The translations under genes were made by a program, and so were the position numbers. A model generated the notes under the pieces. The model did not search any database and was not told where the DNA came from. It saw only the letters and a program-made list of their open reading frames with translations. A DNA stretch of 64,000 bases, taken from positions 1,555,001 through 1,619,000 of the forward strand of contig NW_027288510.1 of NCBI RefSeq assembly GCF_037038585.1, in the 5' to 3' direction. Positions within the stretch are counted from its first letter, which is position 1, and each line of letters begins with the position of its first letter. Below, piece by piece: positions 60,326-64,000 of the stretch. Origin of the DNA: Patagioenas fasciata. Lineage: Eukaryota > Chordata > Aves > Columbiformes > Columbidae.

Positions 60326-61224
60326 TTAACCAAACCTCACAGCCTCCTTCAGACTGGGTAGATTTGGCTAATTCTGGTACTGTAGGATTAGCATCTACTT
60401 CCAGACACCAAGAACAGAAGACAGATTTTTTTCTTGAACTCTAGCTACAGGAGGAACCAAAATGAACTCCGTCAATGAATAATTTGGTCAGGTGTGTTCC
60501 ACCTCCAGGCCATGACAGAATCCCTGGTGGGATGTGGGCAGTCTGCCAGCAGCAGAAGAAAGATGCTGCCAAACTTGGGAACACAATTCCTGCTGAATTT
60601 CATATTTCACAGGCAAAGCCCTCAACAAGAAGACAGACTGAACGCAGCAAGCTCCATTGCTGGGGAGCTCAGTAGCCGGTATTACGTACTTTAGCTTCCT
60701 GTAATAGACCGTGCAGAAAGGTGAAACTACCAGGATAGATAAGCTGAGCAGTAGCTTGATTCTTACATTTCATACTTTCACTCGTGGTATGAAATAATGA
60801 AGACTTGAGAAACAGGTAAAAGGCCTTCTCCTGCCAAACACACCCGTGCAGAGGTACTATGGAATAGCTTAGTCTCTTTTCAGTCTGCATCCCCTCCCTC
60901 ACCGAGGATATTTGTAGCAAGCTTTAAGACTAACCTTCAAAAGGTCTTAGAAAAAATCAAATTAAAAACCTAGTCAGAAAAATGGCACAGCTCTTTCTCT
61001 CACAGTGGACTGCGACATCCACGTCCCCCCTTAGTGAGGACCTATCCAGAGTGACACGAAAGGTTGTGGTGTAAGGAGGTACTAAATCACCACCTCTTCC
61101 AGCTTTTCTCATGCACCAAGGGAGAGCAGTGAAGCTCTATGACGTCTTGGCAAGGGATCTCACACGAGGGGCAGGGGAGCAGACTCCACCGGACAGTTTT
61201 GATAGACAAGGACTTCCCTCTCAC
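60326..61224. other. Dynein intron, nothing recognised
   Basis: No recognisable feature. Confidence 0.4.
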
Positions 61225-61377
61225 CTGCCCACTGCAGTCCCAGGGCTCGCTGAAGCTGACGTACTCCTCCTCTCTACTGTACATTCCCAGGCCAACCTTG
61301 GTTGGCTTTTGCTCAGAGTCCAGCTGGAATTTCATCCTGGCCAAGCTGTCAAAGAGTTTGGAAAGATGACGTTGCAC
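61225..61377 (-). CDS. DNAH17: DNAH17-like exon: linker, first visible exon
   Basis: Exactly 51 codons, phase 0. Strings are VQRHLSKLFDSLARMKFQLD, GLGMYSREEEYVSFSEPWDC and SGQ. The GMYSREEEYV wording is the best single clue for DNAH17. Upstream exons should lie beyond the right edge; I see none in 61,378-64,000. Confidence 0.92.
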
Positions 61378-62239
61378 CTGCAAAACGGGTTGTATAAATA
61401 AAGCAACCGAGATAGGACGAGCGGAATGAAGATCACTATACATGTCACAAGCAAAATCATGTTAACAAAATATCTTGGATATTTAGGTAGCACCACATCT
61501 TCTCAAATGTGGCCAACATACTGCCAACAAAAGCCTCTTGCTGTCTCTTGTAATACTTCCACCTATTTCTACGGAATTTAGAAAACAGACATGCCTTAAT
61601 AAATCATGTTTCTCCATTGGGAAATCTTCCATACAGAGCAAAAGCATAGAAAACATTGAAACACCTCATGACTCCTACCCCAAATTTCCCTACATGTAGT
61701 GATGAGAAGTCTGTAGCCATTTCTCCACCTCATCCTATTCTCAGCACAACGTGGAGTTTTCTTCACTATGAACTTTCCTGTTTTTCCACTACTAGAAACT
61801 GATTTTGTGCTAGTGAAATATCCTAAATTCTCTTTCATGGAGAAGAAAGATCTTTATTTCTGCCTAAGACCTATGATAAACAGCCCAGACCTCCTATAGA
61901 ACAACCATGTTCACCAAAAGCACTCTTCCAGAAGGAAAAGAATAATTCAGTTCTTTCCTGTTCACCTCCATCTGAGTCTGCAAAGCCAACAGGGAGATGC
62001 TGTGGGCTCTCAACATCAGCATCTGCCTGCTGGGAGCTGAGCAGGTCACCAGCACTTCTTCCAGACCACTGCGTAACACACAACTGCATCACTGCGCGCC
62101 CCACGCCAATGAAGGTGAGATTCTCCTAGGATTGACGTCCCCACAGAAAGGGGAAGCTCCCAAAGCAGTCCCAGACAGGAGCTGCCTCTCTCAATTACAG
62201 CAGAGAGGTAGAAAAACTCCCATAGGGGAGATGAGAAAT
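61378..62239. other. Non-coding, nothing recognised
   Basis: Intron sequence upstream of the first visible dynein exon. A minus-strand open frame near 61,894-62,079 has no dynein similarity that I can support. Confidence 0.4.
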
Positions 62240-62906
62240 GAGGGAAAGGGACCTGGGGGTCCTGGGGACAGCAGGGTGACCATGAGCCAGCACTGGGCCC
62301 TTGTGGCCAGGAAGGCCAATGGTACCTGGGGTGGGTTAGAAGGGGGTGGTCAGTAGGTCAGAGAGGTTCTCCTGCCCCTCTGCTCTGCCCTGGGGAGACC
62401 ACACCTGGAATATTGTGTCCAGTTGTGGCCCCTCAGCTCCAGAAGGACAGGGAACTGCTGCAGAGAGTCCAGCGCAGCCACCAAGATGCTGAAGGGAGTG
62501 GAGCATCTCCCGTGTGAGGAAAGGCTGAGGGAGCTGGGGCTCTGGAGCTGGAGAAGAGGAGACTGAGGGGGGACTCATTCATGTTTACAGATATATAAAG
62601 GGGGAGTGTCAGGAGAATGGAGCCAGGCTCTCCTCGGTGACAACCAGTGATAGGACAAGGGGGAATGGGTTCAAACTGGAACACAGGAGGTTTCACTTAA
62701 ATTTGAGAAGAAACTTCTTCCTGGTGAGGGTGTCAGAGCCTGGCCCAGGCTGCCCAGGGAGGTTGTGGAGTCTCCTTCTCTGCAGACATTCAAACCCGCC
62801 TGGACACCTTCCTGTGGAACCTCAGCTGGGTGTTCCTGCTCCATGGGGGATTGCACTGGATGAGCTTTCCAGGTCCCTTCCAACCCTGACATTCTGGGAT
62901 TCTGCG
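62240..62906 (+). mobile_element. CR1 LINE 3' end, longest copy here
   Basis: About 660 bp in order: GACCTGGGGGTCCTGGGGAC, CTGCTCTGCCCTGGGGAGAC, ATTGTGTCCAGTTGTGGCC, GAGCTGGAGAAGAGGAGACT and GCCTGGCCCAGGCTGCCCAG, then TCCCTTCCAACCCTGACATT and a GGGATTCTG tail. 5'-truncated, as most CR1 copies are. Confidence 0.92.
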
Positions 62907-63123
62907 TGAGATGCCCAATGCTCTGATGCTTTCAGAGAAGGAAGGGTGGAGGTGGATTTGTCCATCTAATTCTGACTCACTGACTCACAAAGAACTACAA
63001 CCCTCCCTCTCATGAGCTGTGCTGCAAGTGGACGCAGCTTCTCACACACATACAAGCAGGGCCAAACCCTGGGAGGTGCTAAGTGACTCTGAGAAGCACA
63101 GGGCACTCAGCATCCCCCCAGAT

Positions 63124-63365
63124 CACAGAATCATTTTGGGTGGAAGAAACCCTCAGGATCAAGTCCAGCCATACCCTAGCTCTGGCACTAATCCATGTCC
63201 CTAAGAACCTCGTCTAAATGTCTTTTAAACCCCTCCAGGGATGGTGACTCCAGCACTGCCCTGGGCAGCCTGTTCCCATGCCCCACAGCCCTTTCTGGGA
63301 AGAATTTTTTTACAATATCCAATCTGAACCTCCCCTGGCACAACTTGAGGCCATTAAGCGTATCT
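63124..63365 (-). mobile_element. CR1 LINE 3' end fragment
   Basis: Minus-strand CR1 beginning CACAGAATCATTTTGGGTGG, then AACCCCTCCAGGGATGGTGA, CTGCCCTGGGCAGCCTGTTC and CTGAACCTCCCCTGGCACA. An 18-bp slip follows, in which TTGAGGCCAT is repeated at 63,345-63,373. Confidence 0.9.
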
Positions 63366-64000
63366 TGAGGCCATAAGCTTATCTCTTTTCAAACCGTAAG
63401 TAAACCGTAGAAACTTTTTCTTACATGTAGAAGCTTCTGGTCACAAATCCCCAGCTGCCCCTTCCCAGACCCTGTCCAGTCTGGAGGGTTCGGACACAAC
63501 CCCAGCACTTGCTGCGATCCTGCTGCCAGAGCCCGAGCGCACCTGAATCTGCACAAGTTCAGCACCCAGTTCACGAGGATAATGTCATTGTGTATTTAAT
63601 CCTCCTTTAGGAATCATCAGACTTTGAAACTACATTGGGAAGGCTGAGAGTGTATCTATGTATGATACTGCTTGACATTTACTTTGATTTTACTGCAAAT
63701 ACTTTTGAATAACAGAAAACACCAGGAATTTCTTCTTACTCAACAGAGCATTTCAACACAGTATCTTTGCTTCCTGTGTTTTTTTTTTCCTCTTCATTTT
63801 AAATATCAATCAACTATGTATTTATGATACTCTGTGGGCTGAAATCACCCAGCAGCAGACACAGATAGAAGCAGCGTTAAAGGTTAGAGGTAAACAACAG
63901 CATTTCCAAATACACATGCAAACCTGCTCCATTCCTGTGCTCACATCAATACTGAAAATGGTGGAAAGCCTGAAGAAAGTGAAAATACTCGCTACCAAAA
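63366..64000. other. Non-coding right edge, nothing recognised
   Basis: Contains a T run near 63,780. The last 80 bp can be read as an open frame on minus ending GAGCAG|GTTTGC, but it does not match the dynein sequence expected there. Confidence 0.4.

Larger units (their letters stand above)
38673..61377 (-). pseudogene. DNAH17: DNAH17-like axonemal dynein heavy chain, internal gene segment with missing AAA1/AAA2 exons
   Basis: Axonemal outer-arm dynein heavy chain, an AAA+ ATPase motor of cilia and sperm flagella. Thirteen exons on the minus strand encode the end of the linker, the AAA1 start with its P-loop, the AAA2 end, and AAA3 through its end. Total 2,160 bp, 720 codons, against about 4,400-4,500 residues for the family. 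All exons are open and all visible splice sites are GT-AG with matching phases. The wording ([34 protein letters not shown]) fits DNAH17 rather than DNAH9 or DNAH11, by recall without alignment. The exons for the AAA1 Walker B and the AAA2 P-loop are absent between 55,964 and 56,577, and AAA3 Walker A has Gln for Lys. Either it is a recently broken copy, a divergent gene, or the assembly has lost sequence. I type it as a pseudogene on the missing motor core only; there are no stops or frameshifts. Confidence 0.75.

Noticed and set aside
61871..62104. Minus-strand open frame upstream of the first dynein exon
   Set aside because: No similarity to dynein wording and no consistent splice sites.
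63900..64000. A possible dynein exon at the right edge on minus
   Set aside because: It ends at a GT and is open for about 25 codons, but the residues do not resemble the linker sequence expected upstream.

Overview
The window looks like avian nuclear DNA. Several partial LINE copies carry the CR1-type 3' end (an ATTCTATGATTCT tail), there are two copies of one class III (ERVL-like) endogenous retrovirus family, and a vertebrate axonemal dynein gene has short GT-AG introns. The very GC-rich tandem arrays and dense CpG suggest a microchromosome, but nothing here fixes the species or chromosome.

Layout. 1-7.6 kb is a 20-bp minisatellite (array A). 7.6-29.2 kb is a second minisatellite of about 39 bp (array B), roughly 550 units. 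29.2-32.4 kb is a non-satellite core: a GC-rich block with 68-69 bp tandem units, low-complexity CA/CG-rich DNA, a decayed inverted piece of array A, an AT-rich stretch, and a CpG island with NRF1, CCAAT and GC-box motifs. 32.25-32.39 kb is an inverted, internally deleted copy of the GC-rich block. 32.4-35.0 kb is array B again in the opposite orientation. The two B arms therefore point away from a CpG-rich core. At 35.05 kb the inverted arm abuts the 3' part of an ERVL-like provirus: integrase core, no env, polypurine tract, LTR.

38.7-61.4 kb carries 13 coding exons of an outer-arm dynein heavy chain on the minus strand, best matched to DNAH17. They run from the end of the linker through AAA1, AAA2 and AAA3. 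Every exon is open, with GT-AG sites and compatible phases, 2,160 bp or 720 codons in all. Two things are wrong for a normal dynein. The exons for most of AAA1 after the P-loop and most of AAA2 (roughly 340 residues by recall of the human protein) are absent from a 612-bp intron that holds a CR1 fragment, although the flanking exons still join in phase. The AAA3 Walker A lysine is also replaced by glutamine. The exon expected after 38,673 is not visible before the retrovirus and satellites begin.

Introns hold CR1 fragments, a solo LTR of the same ERV family with a 5-bp target duplication, a 22-copy 39-bp VNTR and several simple repeats. Long open frames across the satellites follow from repeat units that lack stop codons and are not annotated as genes.
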